DNA of 31,129 bases, taken from DATEEG01 sp035525055. Lineage in GTDB: Bacteria > Actinomycetota > Acidimicrobiia > Spongiisociales > ZC4RG35. Where the stretch lies: positions 1-31,129 of the forward strand of contig DATLEZ010000150.1 of the NCBI GenBank assembly GCA_035525055.1, in the 5' to 3' direction. The notes beneath the pieces are model-generated. The model ran no database searches. It was not told the origin of the DNA and saw only the letters and a list, made by a program, of their open reading frames with translations. This document shows positions 15,116 through 23,462 of the stretch, piece by piece (within the stretch, counting starts at the first letter, position 1; every line of letters begins with the position of its first letter). Both the position numbers and the translations under genes were made by a program.

Positions 15116-16462
15116 ATGCGTCTCCGGGAGCGGTTGTTCTTGGTCATGGTGGGGGTGCTGCCGCTCCACACTGTGTTCCTGAGTGCCTGGATCTCGTGGA
15201 AGCCGTACCTTGCGCTGGTCGGGGTCCTCGGCATATGGGACCTGGTCGACGGCCTACGTTTCAGGACCTGGCCCTGGCACCGCCAGGTCTCGACCGTGCT
15301 GGCCGTTTTTCTGGTTGTGGTGGCGACCGGTTTTCCCGCGCCGGAGTTTCGAGAGCGGTTCCTTCGTCTTTTCCTCGCCTTGATCGTGGGTGGACTCGTG
15401 ATGCTTGTCACCGAGCGCAGTCTGCGCCGCCCGGGAATGCTCGACGCCGTGCTCCGGGTCGTGTTCTTCACCTCCGCGGTCATGGGCGTCACCGCCTTGC
15501 TGATCTCTCTGGTCTTAGTTGGTATGGCAGGAAACACCCCGATCAATTACCTCACCGGTGCCGACGGCTATGACCTTCCTTTGATCGACAAGGTCGGCAA
15601 GCCGGCCTACCTGCTGTCCCATTTCCTTGCACTGTCGAACTGGCACCAGGATCCGGGCTACGGAGCCGCCTGGTCGGTGTTGTGGTCGACTCTGGCGCTG
15701 ATCGCGTCGGCCAAGGGTCTAGGAACGAGAAGGCCGTGGCTGGACGGCGTCGTGCTGGGCGGACTGTGGTTGGCGGTAGTGATGGCCTTCGCCCGAACCG
15801 GGTGGCTGAGTCTTTTGATCGCGATCATTTCCGTCGGGTGGATCCTGGTCCGTAGGGGCCTGGTAACAGCCAAGGGCCTCGCGGTCCGATTGTCGACCGC
15901 TCTCGCCGCAACCGTCGCTCTCCTGGTCGTGCTCTTCGCGGTCGATGTGGCTGATGTCGGCGGCGACCTCGATGTGCAATTCGCTTTTCGTTTTCAGCAA
16001 GGTTGGGATCTTCTCGCCGACCTGACCGGTTTGTTCGAAAGCTCCGAGGCTTTCGAGGACGTTTTTGAACCGTCCGAGCAAAGGGCCGATGTCTGGCCCG
16101 AGTACTGGGAGATGTTCCAGTCCGATCCGATCACGGGGGTCGGCCTCGGGGTGGGATGGGAGACCAACTCCGTCGGCCAGGAGCCCCACAGCCTCTGGCT
16201 CGAGCTCGGGGCCGAGACCGGACTCATCGGAGTCGCCGCCTTCATTCTCCTGCTGGTGGTAATCCTCCGGACTGGAGCCGGGCTGGTTGGTGGGGCGGCA
16301 TTACTGGCAGCCTTCCTGCCGTCGTTCACGCAGACCGTCCTGTTCGAACCGACCTGGTGGTTCGCGGCCGGGCTCTTCCTCGGCGGAAAGGTTGGGTTAG
16401 GCAGAGAGCCACCTCTAGAGTTGACCCGGCTGGGCACCGGGAACAATCGCTCAGCTAATTAA
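15116..16462 (+). CDS. O-antigen polymerase/ligase-like membrane protein (Wzy/WaaL class)
   Basis: Polymerises or ligates lipid-linked repeat units at the outer face of the membrane. The 448 residues form about ten to twelve hydrophobic helices. A large extracytoplasmic loop of about 90 residues (roughly 280-370) ends in EPHSLWLELGAETGLIGVAA, the H-x-x-W-L-E-x-G-x-x-G-hh signature of the O-antigen ligase/polymerase domain. Upstream, helices such as WLAVVMAFARTGWLSLLIAI contain the conserved ART/SRTGWL element. Sequence cannot separate Wzy from WaaL. ATG 15116 has only AGGTGAT at an unusually long distance, and the ghost start at 15084 runs into it in another frame, so expression may be atypical. 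Wzx lies two genes downstream. Confidence 0.82.
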   Translation: MRLRERLFLVMVGVLPLHTVFLSAWISWKPYLALVGVLGIWDLVDGLRFRTWPWHRQVSTVLAVFLVVVATGFPAPEFRERFLRLFLALIVGGLVMLVTERSLRRPGMLDAVLRVVFFTSAVMGVTALLISLVLVGMAGNTPINYLTGADGYDLPLIDKVGKPAYLLSHFLALSNWHQDPGYGAAWSVLWSTLALIASAKGLGTRRPWLDGVVLGGLWLAVVMAFARTGWLSLLIAIISVGWILVRRGLVTAKGLAVRLSTALAATVALLVVLFAVDVADVGGDLDVQFAFRFQQGWDLLADLTGLFESSEAFEDVFEPSEQRADVWPEYWEMFQSDPITGVGLGVGWETNSVGQEPHSLWLELGAETGLIGVAAFILLLVVILRTGAGLVGGAALLAAFLPSFTQTVLFEPTWWFAAGLFLGGKVGLGREPPLELTRLGTGNNRSAN

Positions 16463-16505
16463 TAGAAACAGCCTGTTCGCTCGCGCCCGACCAGAGATCG
16501 TTCCC

Positions 16506-16560
16506 AATGTGAGTCGGCCAATGTGAGTCGGCCAATGTGAGTCGGCCAATGTGAGTCGGA
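16506..16560 (+). repeat. Four tandem copies of a 14-bp unit before spoIID-like gene
   Basis: AATGTGAGTCGGCC repeats perfectly at 16506, 16520 and 16534, with a fourth copy at 16548-16560 lacking the last two bases. A degenerate fifth (TTGTGCGAGTTGAATCGG) follows. The array ends about 28 bases before the chosen start at 16589, so it occupies the promoter/5' UTR. Copy number may vary between strains, and 14 is twice the 7-bp period seen elsewhere. Confidence 0.92.
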
Positions 16561-16588
16561 TTGTGCGAGTTGAATCGGGGAGGTGGCC

Positions 16589-18463
16589 GTGCGTCTTCGC
16601 AAAGTCCTGCTGGCATTCGTACTGGGTGTCAGCCTCCTACCGGCGGTACCCGCCGTCGCCCAGACCACCGACCCGACGTTCACTGTCAACGGTTCGGGTT
16701 GGGGTCACATGGTCGGGATGTCGCAATACGGCGCCCGGGCCATGGCTGAGGGCGGATTCACTGCCAGCCAGATCACCGGCTACTACTACGCCAACACAAC
16801 CGTCCAGAGCATCCCCGCCGTGGTTCCGGCGGCGAACTTCATCGTCTCCGATTCCGATCCGCTGTGGATCGGTTTCCTCCAGAACCGGACTTCGTTCAAC
16901 TTCAGGGTCGACGGTGCCGGATCCGCCGGACTCTGTAAAGCCAACGACGGCGAGGGAGCCTGTCCGACCCAGTTCGCCGCGGCCGGTGAGACCTGGGAGT
17001 TCCGGGCCCTCGGAGGAGGCGCCTGCCAGTTCTTTAAGGCTGGCACCGCCGTCGGGAACCCGGGGACCTGTCAAGCCGCCATTACATGGGACTTCGCAGT
17101 CGGGACGAGGATCTTCGCCATCGACAATGGGCTCTCCTATGCCCGCGGTGTGATACGGATCAGACCTGTCGGCGACGGCTTCCACGTGATTCTGGAAATC
17201 GGTGTCGAGGAGTACCTATACGGCCTTGGAGAGATGCCCTCCAGCTGGCATTCCCAGGCCCTTCATGCCCAGGCGATCGCCGCCCGGACCTATGGGGTAC
17301 GCCAAGCGATCCGGTATGGGCCTGAGGAGTCTTTCGACGCCAGCAGGAAGGCCGCTTGCTGGTGCCAACTGTTCAGCACCGTGGTCGACCAGGCCTACGT
17401 CGGATGGGCGAAGGAAGCAGATCAGTTCGGTCCGAACTGGGTTGCGGCGGTCCAGGCGACGGCGGGACAGGTGGTTACCCATCCACTGGCACCCGAGTAC
17501 TCGATCATCATCGCCTACTACGCCAGTTCGACCGGCGGCCACACCGACAGCAACGTCGAGGGCCTCGGGCACACGACGCCGTTGCCCTACCTGGTACCGA
17601 CCCCCGATCCGTGGTCGTTAGATCCCGCTGCCCAGAATCCGTTTGCCAGTTGGACGGTGACGTTCACCGGTTCTCAGATCGCCGCTGCGGTCGGGTTGAC
17701 GACCGTGACCGGCGTCGAAGTGACCGGTCGAAACTTCTCCGGAACCGTTAGCCAGGTGACGATCGCCGGCACCCTCAACGGCCAGGAAACGGTGATCACC
17801 CAGGGGGGTCGCACGTTCCGATCGGCCCTGGGGATGCGATCGACCATGTACAACATTGCAGGGGGCTCCGGGGTGGGAACCGCGGTGTGCGACGGTGTCG
17901 CCCCCTCGGCCGGGTTCACCGATGTAGGAGCAACCAATCCCCATCTCAACGACATCAACTGCATCGCCGCCCTCGAAATCACCACCGGTACCGCCCCTGG
18001 CATCTATTCGCCGGCGGCCACCGTTACCAGATGGCAGATGGCTATCTTCCTCGCCCGCACCGCGGCGGTGCTCGGGGTCGCCCTTCCTCCAGGTGCGAGC
18101 CAGGGATTCGAGGACCTGGGCGGGCTGTCCGTTGAGGCTGTCACCGCGATAAACCAGATCCGCCAACTGGGAATTACGACCGGCACGACGGCAACCACCT
18201 TCGATCCCAACGGGGTCGTTAGCCGCTGGCAGATGGCTTTGTTCCTGACTCGCCTGCATCCCCAGGTTGGTGGTGTCCTTCCCGCCGGAGCCGATCAAGG
18301 TTTCACGGACCTGACCGGGCTTTCGCCGGAGGCGATCACGGCAGTGAATCAGCTTGCCGAGCTGGGAATCACCCTTGGTACTGCCCCTGGTTTGTATTCG
18401 CCGTCGAACCCGGTTGCCCGCGAGCAGATGGCTTCGTTCCTGGCACGGTTGATAAGGATCTGA
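16589..18463 (+). CDS. Exported SpoIID/LytB-domain protein with three SLH repeats
   Basis: Likely a cell-envelope glycan-processing protein (SpoIID is a lytic transglycosylase on peptidoglycan) anchored through SLH repeats to wall polymer. I chose GTG 16589, five bases after GGGGAGG. Residues 1-24 are a signal peptide ending AVAQ. The SpoIID-like region begins FTVNGSGWGHMVGMSQYGAR (about 30-49) and includes GVEEYLYGLGEMPSSW (about 208-223), HAQAIAARTYGVRQ and YYASSTGGHTDSNVEG (about 311-326). Three SLH-type units of about 55 residues form the C-terminus. Each has an F-x-D-[VL] start, a GITxGT core and an R-x-Q-MA-x-FL-x-R end. SLH attachment often uses pyruvylated wall glycan, so it may bind the polymer made by this locus. 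Confidence 0.85.
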   Translation: MRLRKVLLAFVLGVSLLPAVPAVAQTTDPTFTVNGSGWGHMVGMSQYGARAMAEGGFTASQITGYYYANTTVQSIPAVVPAANFIVSDSDPLWIGFLQNRTSFNFRVDGAGSAGLCKANDGEGACPTQFAAAGETWEFRALGGGACQFFKAGTAVGNPGTCQAAITWDFAVGTRIFAIDNGLSYARGVIRIRPVGDGFHVILEIGVEEYLYGLGEMPSSWHSQALHAQAIAARTYGVRQAIRYGPEESFDASRKAACWCQLFSTVVDQAYVGWAKEADQFGPNWVAAVQATAGQVVTHPLAPEYSIIIAYYASSTGGHTDSNVEGLGHTTPLPYLVPTPDPWSLDPAAQNPFASWTVTFTGSQIAAAVGLTTVTGVEVTGRNFSGTVSQVTIAGTLNGQETVITQGGRTFRSALGMRSTMYNIAGGSGVGTAVCDGVAPSAGFTDVGATNPHLNDINCIAALEITTGTAPGIYSPAATVTRWQMAIFLARTAAVLGVALPPGASQGFEDLGGLSVEAVTAINQIRQLGITTGTTATTFDPNGVVSRWQMALFLTRLHPQVGGVLPAGADQGFTDLTGLSPEAITAVNQLAELGITLGTAPGLYSPSNPVAREQMASFLARLIRI

Positions 18464-18517
18464 CTCGGCGAGCTCGATGTGGCGGAAACCCGCTGAAGGC
18501 GAGAGCGGGGCCTGCCG

Positions 18518-19792
18518 ATGGATGCCAGGATGGCTATGGATCCCCAAACCGGAAACCGGGAATCTTCTGTGAGTTTTCTTCCTGACGAACCGGACATCGA
18601 CGCGCCACGAGGCTTGCGGGCGCCGGGCACTGCCCGGATGATCGCCGGCAGCCTGGTCGGCGCCGTCCTCGCCTATCTGTTCCAAGTTTACGGAACGAGG
18701 GCACTGGGAGCCCACGCCTTTGCTCCGATCGCCTTGTTGTGGACTTCGTACTTCATCGTCGCCACCGTGATCCTGATACCCCTCGAACAATTCGTGACCA
18801 GGGAAGCAAGCCGCGGGCGCCGGGTTCTCAAAGATGACCGGCTCACCATCGTCCTCGTCATCGGTGGTGCGGCCCTTCTCCTCGGTGGATTCGCCTACCT
18901 GACCAACGATGCCTTCTTCGCCGGCGAGCCGATCTTCGTCGTCCAGGCGGTCGCGGTAACCGCCTTCTACGGTGTGATGCAGGTCGGTAAGGGCCTTCTG
19001 GCCGGTCATCGACGCTTTGCGGAGTACGGGGTTGTTCTGGCTTGGGAGGGCATCGTGCGACTCGGCGCCGCGGTCGCTTTCATTGCCTACTCGGCGTCGG
19101 CGCCGGCACTCGGATGGGCGATGGTGGCCGCTCCGTTCGGCGTGTTCCTGGTGAGACCGTTCCGCTATGACCGTGAAACGGTGTCGGGTGTTGCGCCTAC
19201 CAAGGCCTCCGGATTCCTGTCGAGCTATGTCCTCGGCAGCGCGGCCTCACAAGTCCTGTTGGGTGCCGCCCCGATCGGAGTCGGAGCGCTTGGCGGGAAT
19301 GAGGCGCTACGTAGCGTCGTCTTCACTACGTTCCTGCTTTATCGGGCCCCGCTGACGCTTATCTACAACTTGCAGGGCAGGCTTCTTTCGCTGCTGGTCC
19401 GCATGGACGGAAAGACCAGCCTTCGGCAGGGCCTCTTGAAGCTGGTCGGGTTCGGAGCGGTCCTCATCGGGCTGGCCGGAGTGGTGGGCTTCTTTGTCGG
19501 ACCGGCAGTCATTGGGCTCTTGTTCGGGCCCGAGTTCCGCCCGGTCGCCACGGTCGCCGCCCTTGCCGCCACCGGTGTCATTGCCGGTTCCGTGACTCAA
19601 CTGATGGGACAGGCCCTGGTCGCCAACGGCTCGACCGGTCAACTGGCCAGCGCCTGGGTCGGCGGCCTTCTCGCCGGAGTGGTCACCATGTTCCTCGTGG
19701 GCGGAACCCCCGACTTCCGGGTCGCGGTTGGCTTTGCTGTAGGCGAGTTGGTTGCGCTTGCCCTTGCGTGCTGGCGAACGCTTCGCTCGTAA
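18518..19792 (+). CDS. wzx: Polysaccharide flippase, Wzx-like (MOP superfamily)
   Basis: Moves lipid-linked oligosaccharide across the membrane. 424 residues with about twelve hydrophobic helices. The opening GTARMIAGSLVGAVLAYLFQ, then VYGTRALGAHAFAPIALLWT, follows the Wzx/MATE pattern in which helix 1-2 ends in a R-x-LG-x-x-xF/Y element. IPLEQFVTREASRGR and VGFFVGPAVIGLLFGPEFRP match the usual cytoplasmic loop and helix 10 region (the latter like LfG.eF in oligosaccharide flippases). The N-terminal 35 residues are polar. Starts at ATG 18518, 18533 or 18536 are all possible; CCAGGA precedes 18536. Together with the polymerase/ligase at 15116 it points to a Wzx/Wzy-dependent pathway. Heptamer repeats begin immediately after the stop. 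Confidence 0.8.
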   Translation: MDARMAMDPQTGNRESSVSFLPDEPDIDAPRGLRAPGTARMIAGSLVGAVLAYLFQVYGTRALGAHAFAPIALLWTSYFIVATVILIPLEQFVTREASRGRRVLKDDRLTIVLVIGGAALLLGGFAYLTNDAFFAGEPIFVVQAVAVTAFYGVMQVGKGLLAGHRRFAEYGVVLAWEGIVRLGAAVAFIAYSASAPALGWAMVAAPFGVFLVRPFRYDRETVSGVAPTKASGFLSSYVLGSAASQVLLGAAPIGVGALGGNEALRSVVFTTFLLYRAPLTLIYNLQGRLLSLLVRMDGKTSLRQGLLKLVGFGAVLIGLAGVVGFFVGPAVIGLLFGPEFRPVATVAALAATGVIAGSVTQLMGQALVANGSTGQLASAWVGGLLAGVVTMFLVGGTPDFRVAVGFAVGELVALALACWRTLRS

Positions 19793-19793
19793 A

Positions 19794-19821
19794 GCGTGGT
19801 ACGTGGTACGTGGTACGTGAG
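19794..19821 (+). repeat. Heptamer tandem repeat (ACGTGGT) after the flippase stop
   Basis: GCGTGGT-ACGTGGT-ACGTGGT-ACGTGAG, four 7-bp units starting one base after TAA. It is the inverted counterpart of GTACCAC arrays at 20234 and 20804, and can pair with the one at 20234 across the four-helix-bundle gene. Confidence 0.92.
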
Positions 19822-19860
19822 GGTCTTGCATGAGGTCACGGACCCACTAACAGTTGGCTG

Positions 19861-20292
19861 GTGCAGGACTTCAAGAAGCTCCGTGTATGGCACGAAGCTC
19901 AGACGCTCGCCGTCCGCGTTTATGAGGTGACTGAGCACTTTCCAAAGAGAGAGCATTTCGGTCTCTCGGCGCAAATGCGGCGGTCAGCCATCTCCGTCGG
20001 ATCGAACCTCGCCGAGGGGTGTGGGCGAAATGGCCCGGCTGAGATGTCCCGGTTCCTCCAGATCTCGATCGCATCAGCGTGCGAACTGATTAGTCAGTTG
20101 GATGTCGCGGGCCGACTTGGACTTATGTCGGTAATCGAGGGGCAAGACCTCACCGACATCGCGGACCACGTCCGAAGGATGCTGATCAACTCCAGGCAAA
20201 TGTCGAGCGACGCCGGAGTGTCGGTTGAGGGTCGTACCACGTACCACGTACCACCTACAGGAACGCGAAAGACTCCTCTAGGTGGTACTTGA
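19861..20292 (+). CDS. Four-helix-bundle protein (S23 / 23S rRNA IVS-type family)
   Basis: Family members are small helical bundles, first found encoded in 23S rRNA intervening sequences; function unknown. Starts at GTG 19861. Signatures are DFKKLRVWHEAQTLAVRVYE (3-22), LSAQMRRSAISVGSNLAEGC (about 35-54, with the family's R-x-A-x-SI-x-x-NIAEG element), EMSRFLQISIASACELISQL (about 61-80) and a final amphipathic helix (about 95-118). The fold normally ends near residue 122. The last ~18 residues here (TTYHVPPTGTRKTPLGGT) are encoded by the heptamer array and its hairpin, which also supplies the TGA. The gene sits between inverted GTACCAC-family arrays and has no link to the glycan genes. Confidence 0.85.
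   Translation: MQDFKKLRVWHEAQTLAVRVYEVTEHFPKREHFGLSAQMRRSAISVGSNLAEGCGRNGPAEMSRFLQISIASACELISQLDVAGRLGLMSVIEGQDLTDIADHVRRMLINSRQMSSDAGVSVEGRTTYHVPPTGTRKTPLGGT
20234..20289 (+). repeat. GTACCAC heptamer array plus 10-bp hairpin over a gene end
   Basis: GTACCAC occurs three times in tandem (20234-20254). GTACCACCTA (20248-20257) is then the exact complement of TAGGTGGTAC (20280-20289), giving a 10-bp stem with a 22-base loop. The element encodes the C-terminus and stop region of the four-helix-bundle gene and could act as a terminator. Confidence 0.88.
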
Positions 20293-20325
20293 CGTTATTT
20301 AACGATCTTCGATATATCTCATCGT

Positions 20326-20766
20326 ATGAGGAGTGCCCCGTCCGGAAGACCCGATGTACGTCCTCCCAACACATCGCAAGCCGCAATGTCGACCGGCGGG
20401 GCACTCCGACCCACCGCTCAGGCTCGCCCGCTGGTGTCCGTGGCGACAACCGCGTCGGGTCCCGGCTATCCCGCTCATGACCTCTATGTCCGTCGGTTCT
20501 GGACTGCGATACTCGGTGCCTCGGCCACGACAGAACTATTGCGAATTGCCGAGGCCGCACGAAAGGGAACCCAGATTCGTCGACCGGTTCATTTGCAGAA
20601 TTTGATGGAAATGGGCTTGGTGACCGTGGTGGAGGGAGAGATCCAAATCGGCGATTTGATCCCACCTGTGCCGGGAAGCCTCATTCGACGACTAACCCCG
20701 TCGCTCCGATCCGCCCACGAGACCTGGCAAGTCCCGCCCACACGACAGTTGGCTAGCGGTCAATAA
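20326..20766 (+). CDS. Conserved-looking hypothetical protein
   Basis: A 146-residue product. Its C-terminal ~95 residues look like a real small domain: HDLYVRRFWTAILGASATTE, LLRIAEAARKGTQIRRPVHL, then two short strands (LVTVVEGEIQIGDLIPPVP) and LIRRLTPSLRSAHE. The first ~45 residues are Arg/Pro/Ala-rich and low in complexity, so a later start such as ATG 20386 is possible. No ribosome-binding site precedes ATG 20326, but GATATATCT lies just upstream and could be a -10 box for leaderless initiation. No family assigned. There is no membrane segment or signal peptide. It lies between two GTACCAC arrays. Confidence 0.5.
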   Translation: MRSAPSGRPDVRPPNTSQAAMSTGGALRPTAQARPLVSVATTASGPGYPAHDLYVRRFWTAILGASATTELLRIAEAARKGTQIRRPVHLQNLMEMGLVTVVEGEIQIGDLIPPVPGSLIRRLTPSLRSAHETWQVPPTRQLASGQ

Positions 20767-20803
20767 CCGTCGACGCAACGGCAGACACTTCAGGCTTCGG
20801 AAC

Positions 20804-20824
20804 GTACCTCGTACCACGTACCAC
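20804..20824 (+). repeat. GTACCAC heptamer array at the PBP gene end
   Basis: GTACCTC-GTACCAC-GTACCAC, three 7-bp units. It ends three bases before the stop codon of the penicillin-binding protein on the minus strand and lies downstream of the hypothetical gene on the plus strand. Confidence 0.9.
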
Positions 20825-20827
20825 CGA

Positions 20828-23401
20828 CTATCCGGTCGGAGGCGGCGCGACCGGGAGCGGTTCTCCGACAACCAGATTGACCGGGTCCTTGTAGTTCATT
20901 GCCTGGCCTGGGGCCGGGGTCTGGCTGAAGACGATCTCCCTCTGCGACTCATCGGTCACCGGCACGTACGTCACATAGACGTCGAGCCATACGCCCGTCG
21001 AGTAGATGAACCGGTTGATCGTGTTGTAGGCATCGCGCAACGTCAGCCCGGCGACGGCTGGCATCGCTCCCACGGGCTGTTGTCCCGTGGAGATGTAAAG
21101 GGTGAGCGGCAACCCGACTTCCACGACCGCTCCACCTCTGATGGACTGGAACACAACTGTTCCGGCCGGTTGCAACGAAGGTATCGGTTGAATCCGGGGC
21201 ACCATCTTGGCTGCAGTGGCCTGCAGGATGGCATCGGCCTCGGCCACTCCGATCAGAGAGGGCACCGTCGTGGTCGGTGGCACGACGTAAAGCTCGAGTT
21301 CCTCTTCGGTCACCTGGGGGAACTCAAGGGGTTCGACTCCTTCGAGGACCATCTCCATGAACTCGGCCCAGATCGGCGCCGGCACCGAGCCACCGAAGAC
21401 GCGGTCGTAGCGATTGCCGTTGATCGTGACGTTGCGCAGGGGGATTTGATCACGCTCATAACCGACCCAGACCGCGGTGGAGTACTGCGGTACGAAACCC
21501 ACGAACCAGGCATCGCGATATTCCTGATGCGTGCCGGTCTTGCCCCCCTGAGGACGGCCGATGTTGGCCCGCTGGGCAGTTCCCTGGGCAGTCGGAACAA
21601 CAGTCAGGGGGCGACGGACCGCCGCGGCAATGGCAGGGAGGATTACCTGCTCGTGCTCGACTTGATGCTCGTAAAGGACCTCTCCGGTCTCGTCAAGGAT
21701 CCGGCTGATCACGTGTGGCTCCGCCCACACTCCGTTGGTCGCAAACGACGAATAGGCGGAGGCCATCTCGAGAGTGGAGACCGCCCCCGTTCCGAGGACG
21801 ACCGAAGGAACCGCGGGCAGCGCGGAGTTGATTCCCATGCGGTGGGCGACTTCCACGATCTTCTCGGGCCCTACCCGCAGTGAAAGCTGCGCGTAAACGG
21901 TGTTGATCGATGATGACGTTGCCTGCTCGAGGGTCACTCGACCGGCCGAAGATCCGGCGTTGGAAACCGTCCACGTGTTGCCGTCATCCGAGCAGATCGA
22001 GGGACAGGTGAGAATCATCGGGCTTGCCCCGCTGAAGGTGTTGCCGAGGGTGAGGCCGTTCTCCAAAGCGGCGACCAAGCCGAAAGGCTTGAACGCCGAC
22101 CCGGGGTTGCGGCGTCCCTGAACCGCCAGGTCGAACTGCTCCCGCTCGTAGGGCAGCCCCGAGGCCATCACGACCACTTCGCCGGTGTGGTTGTCGACCA
22201 TGGTCAAGGCCCCGGTCGGAGCGCACGAGTTGGCTTCGGCGTAGGTCGTCAGCTGCTCGATGGGCGTCGTCGGGAAGATCCTCGTGCAGAGATTGAGGTT
22301 TTCGTCGTATGGGTAAAAAGGCAACCATTGGAGCAGCAACTCGTTGGCGGCTTGCTGGAGCCTCAAGTCGATGGTCGTCTGGATTATGAGACCGCCCCCG
22401 CCTGTGCAGGAGGTGTCGTCGGCCGGGCAACCGAAGATCGCGATGGTCCGCTCTTCACGCGTGGTGCCGAGGATGTTGTACTCCTCGTTGGCCGGATCGA
22501 GAAGCTGACGCAGGACCTCAGCATTGATGTGCTCGGCCTGGCGAGGCCGCTCGATGTGCTCTATTACACCAAGAGGTCGGGCTTTGGCTCGCTGGGCTTG
22601 AGCGGCCGTGATCCATTCCTCTTCCAGCATCGTGTCGATCACGTCGTTGCGGCGATCGAGCACGTTGTCGGGGCGTCGGCGAGGGTCGTAGAAGGTCGGA
22701 TTGCGAACGAGGACGGTAATGGTCGCCGCTTCCTCCAGCGTCAGCTCGTCCAGGTCCTTGCCGTAGAACTCCTGAGCGGCAGTGTTGACGCCGTAGGCAC
22801 CTGCTCCGAAGTAAACCGAGTTCATGTAGAACTCGAGCAGCTGGTCCTTGGTGTGGCGGCGCTCGAGTTCGGCTGCGATGAAAGCTTCTTTGATCTTGCG
22901 CTCGATCGTGACCTCGTCTCCCACGAAGACGTTCTTCACGATTTGCTGGGTGATGGTCGACCCGCCGCGGCTGCTGCCGCTGCGGAGGTTGTCGAGGGCG
23001 GCGGAGGCGATGGCGGGGAAGGAGACTCCCTGATGGTCGTAGAAGCCCTTGTCCTCGGCGGCCAGCATCGCCAGGATCACGAGTTCCGGGACCTGATCTA
23101 TAGGGACGGGCTCGGAGTTGCGACCGTCGTGGAGTTCGGCCAGCAACTCGCCGTTCTTGGCGTAGACCCTTGACACTCTCGACAGGTCGGGTAGGGAAAG
23201 CGTCAGGGAGTCGACGTCAGGCATGTACTCGGCTCTTATCTTGTCGATCGTTCCGTAGGCCGAGTTGGCTCCCAGGAACGTGAAAAGGCCCACCCAGGTG
23301 CTACCGAGGAGGGCTATGGAAAGGAGGCCGGCCAGGGCCGGGAACCAGCGTCCCCGCCGTTCCCGCGCCTCCATTTGATGGATCAGTGAGCGATTTGCCA
23401 T
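20828..23401 (-). CDS. ponA: Class A penicillin-binding protein with two PASTA domains
   Basis: Bifunctional peptidoglycan synthase: it polymerises glycan strands from lipid II and cross-links stem peptides outside the membrane. The 857 residues comprise a short cytoplasmic tail and an anchor helix (about 20-44). The GT51 transglycosylase has AAEDKGFYDH with catalytic Glu116, then RGGSTITQQIVKN (145-157) and RRHTKDQLLEFYMNSVYFG. The transpeptidase has SAFK (435-438), SIN (498-500) and KTGT (621-624), all three active-site motifs intact. Two C-terminal PASTA units (about 713-773 and 779-846) are expected to sense muropeptide or lipid II. The tail is Pro-rich. Starts at ATG 23401 and diverges from the mutase gene 61 bases away. 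Such PASTA-bearing enzymes are typical of Gram-positive actinobacteria. Confidence 0.95.
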   Translation of the reverse strand: MANRSLIHQMEARERRGRWFPALAGLLSIALLGSTWVGLFTFLGANSAYGTIDKIRAEYMPDVDSLTLSLPDLSRVSRVYAKNGELLAELHDGRNSEPVPIDQVPELVILAMLAAEDKGFYDHQGVSFPAIASAALDNLRSGSSRGGSTITQQIVKNVFVGDEVTIERKIKEAFIAAELERRHTKDQLLEFYMNSVYFGAGAYGVNTAAQEFYGKDLDELTLEEAATITVLVRNPTFYDPRRRPDNVLDRRNDVIDTMLEEEWITAAQAQRAKARPLGVIEHIERPRQAEHINAEVLRQLLDPANEEYNILGTTREERTIAIFGCPADDTSCTGGGGLIIQTTIDLRLQQAANELLLQWLPFYPYDENLNLCTRIFPTTPIEQLTTYAEANSCAPTGALTMVDNHTGEVVVMASGLPYEREQFDLAVQGRRNPGSAFKPFGLVAALENGLTLGNTFSGASPMILTCPSICSDDGNTWTVSNAGSSAGRVTLEQATSSSINTVYAQLSLRVGPEKIVEVAHRMGINSALPAVPSVVLGTGAVSTLEMASAYSSFATNGVWAEPHVISRILDETGEVLYEHQVEHEQVILPAIAAAVRRPLTVVPTAQGTAQRANIGRPQGGKTGTHQEYRDAWFVGFVPQYSTAVWVGYERDQIPLRNVTINGNRYDRVFGGSVPAPIWAEFMEMVLEGVEPLEFPQVTEEELELYVVPPTTTVPSLIGVAEADAILQATAAKMVPRIQPIPSLQPAGTVVFQSIRGGAVVEVGLPLTLYISTGQQPVGAMPAVAGLTLRDAYNTINRFIYSTGVWLDVYVTYVPVTDESQREIVFSQTPAPGQAMNYKDPVNLVVGEPLPVAPPPTG

Positions 23402-23462
23402 AGGGAGACCCGAGTGAGGTGCCTCGGTAGCATGGAGAATAACCCCGAGCAGCCGGTATTAC
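23402..23462. promoter_or_regulatory. Short divergent promoter region, PBP / mutase
   Basis: Only 61 bases separate the two divergent starts, so the promoters must overlap or use very short leaders. No obvious -10 element or operator symmetry is visible. Confidence 0.3.

Noticed and set aside
15053..15169. N-terminal extension of the GT2 protein to 15169
   Set aside because: The added 39 residues are low-quality (His/Gln/Arg-rich), overlap the divergent polymerase gene and hairpin, and precede the normal family N-terminus.
19794..20824. GTACCAC arrays as a CRISPR
   Set aside because: Units are 7 bp in direct tandem with no unique spacers, and no cas genes are present.
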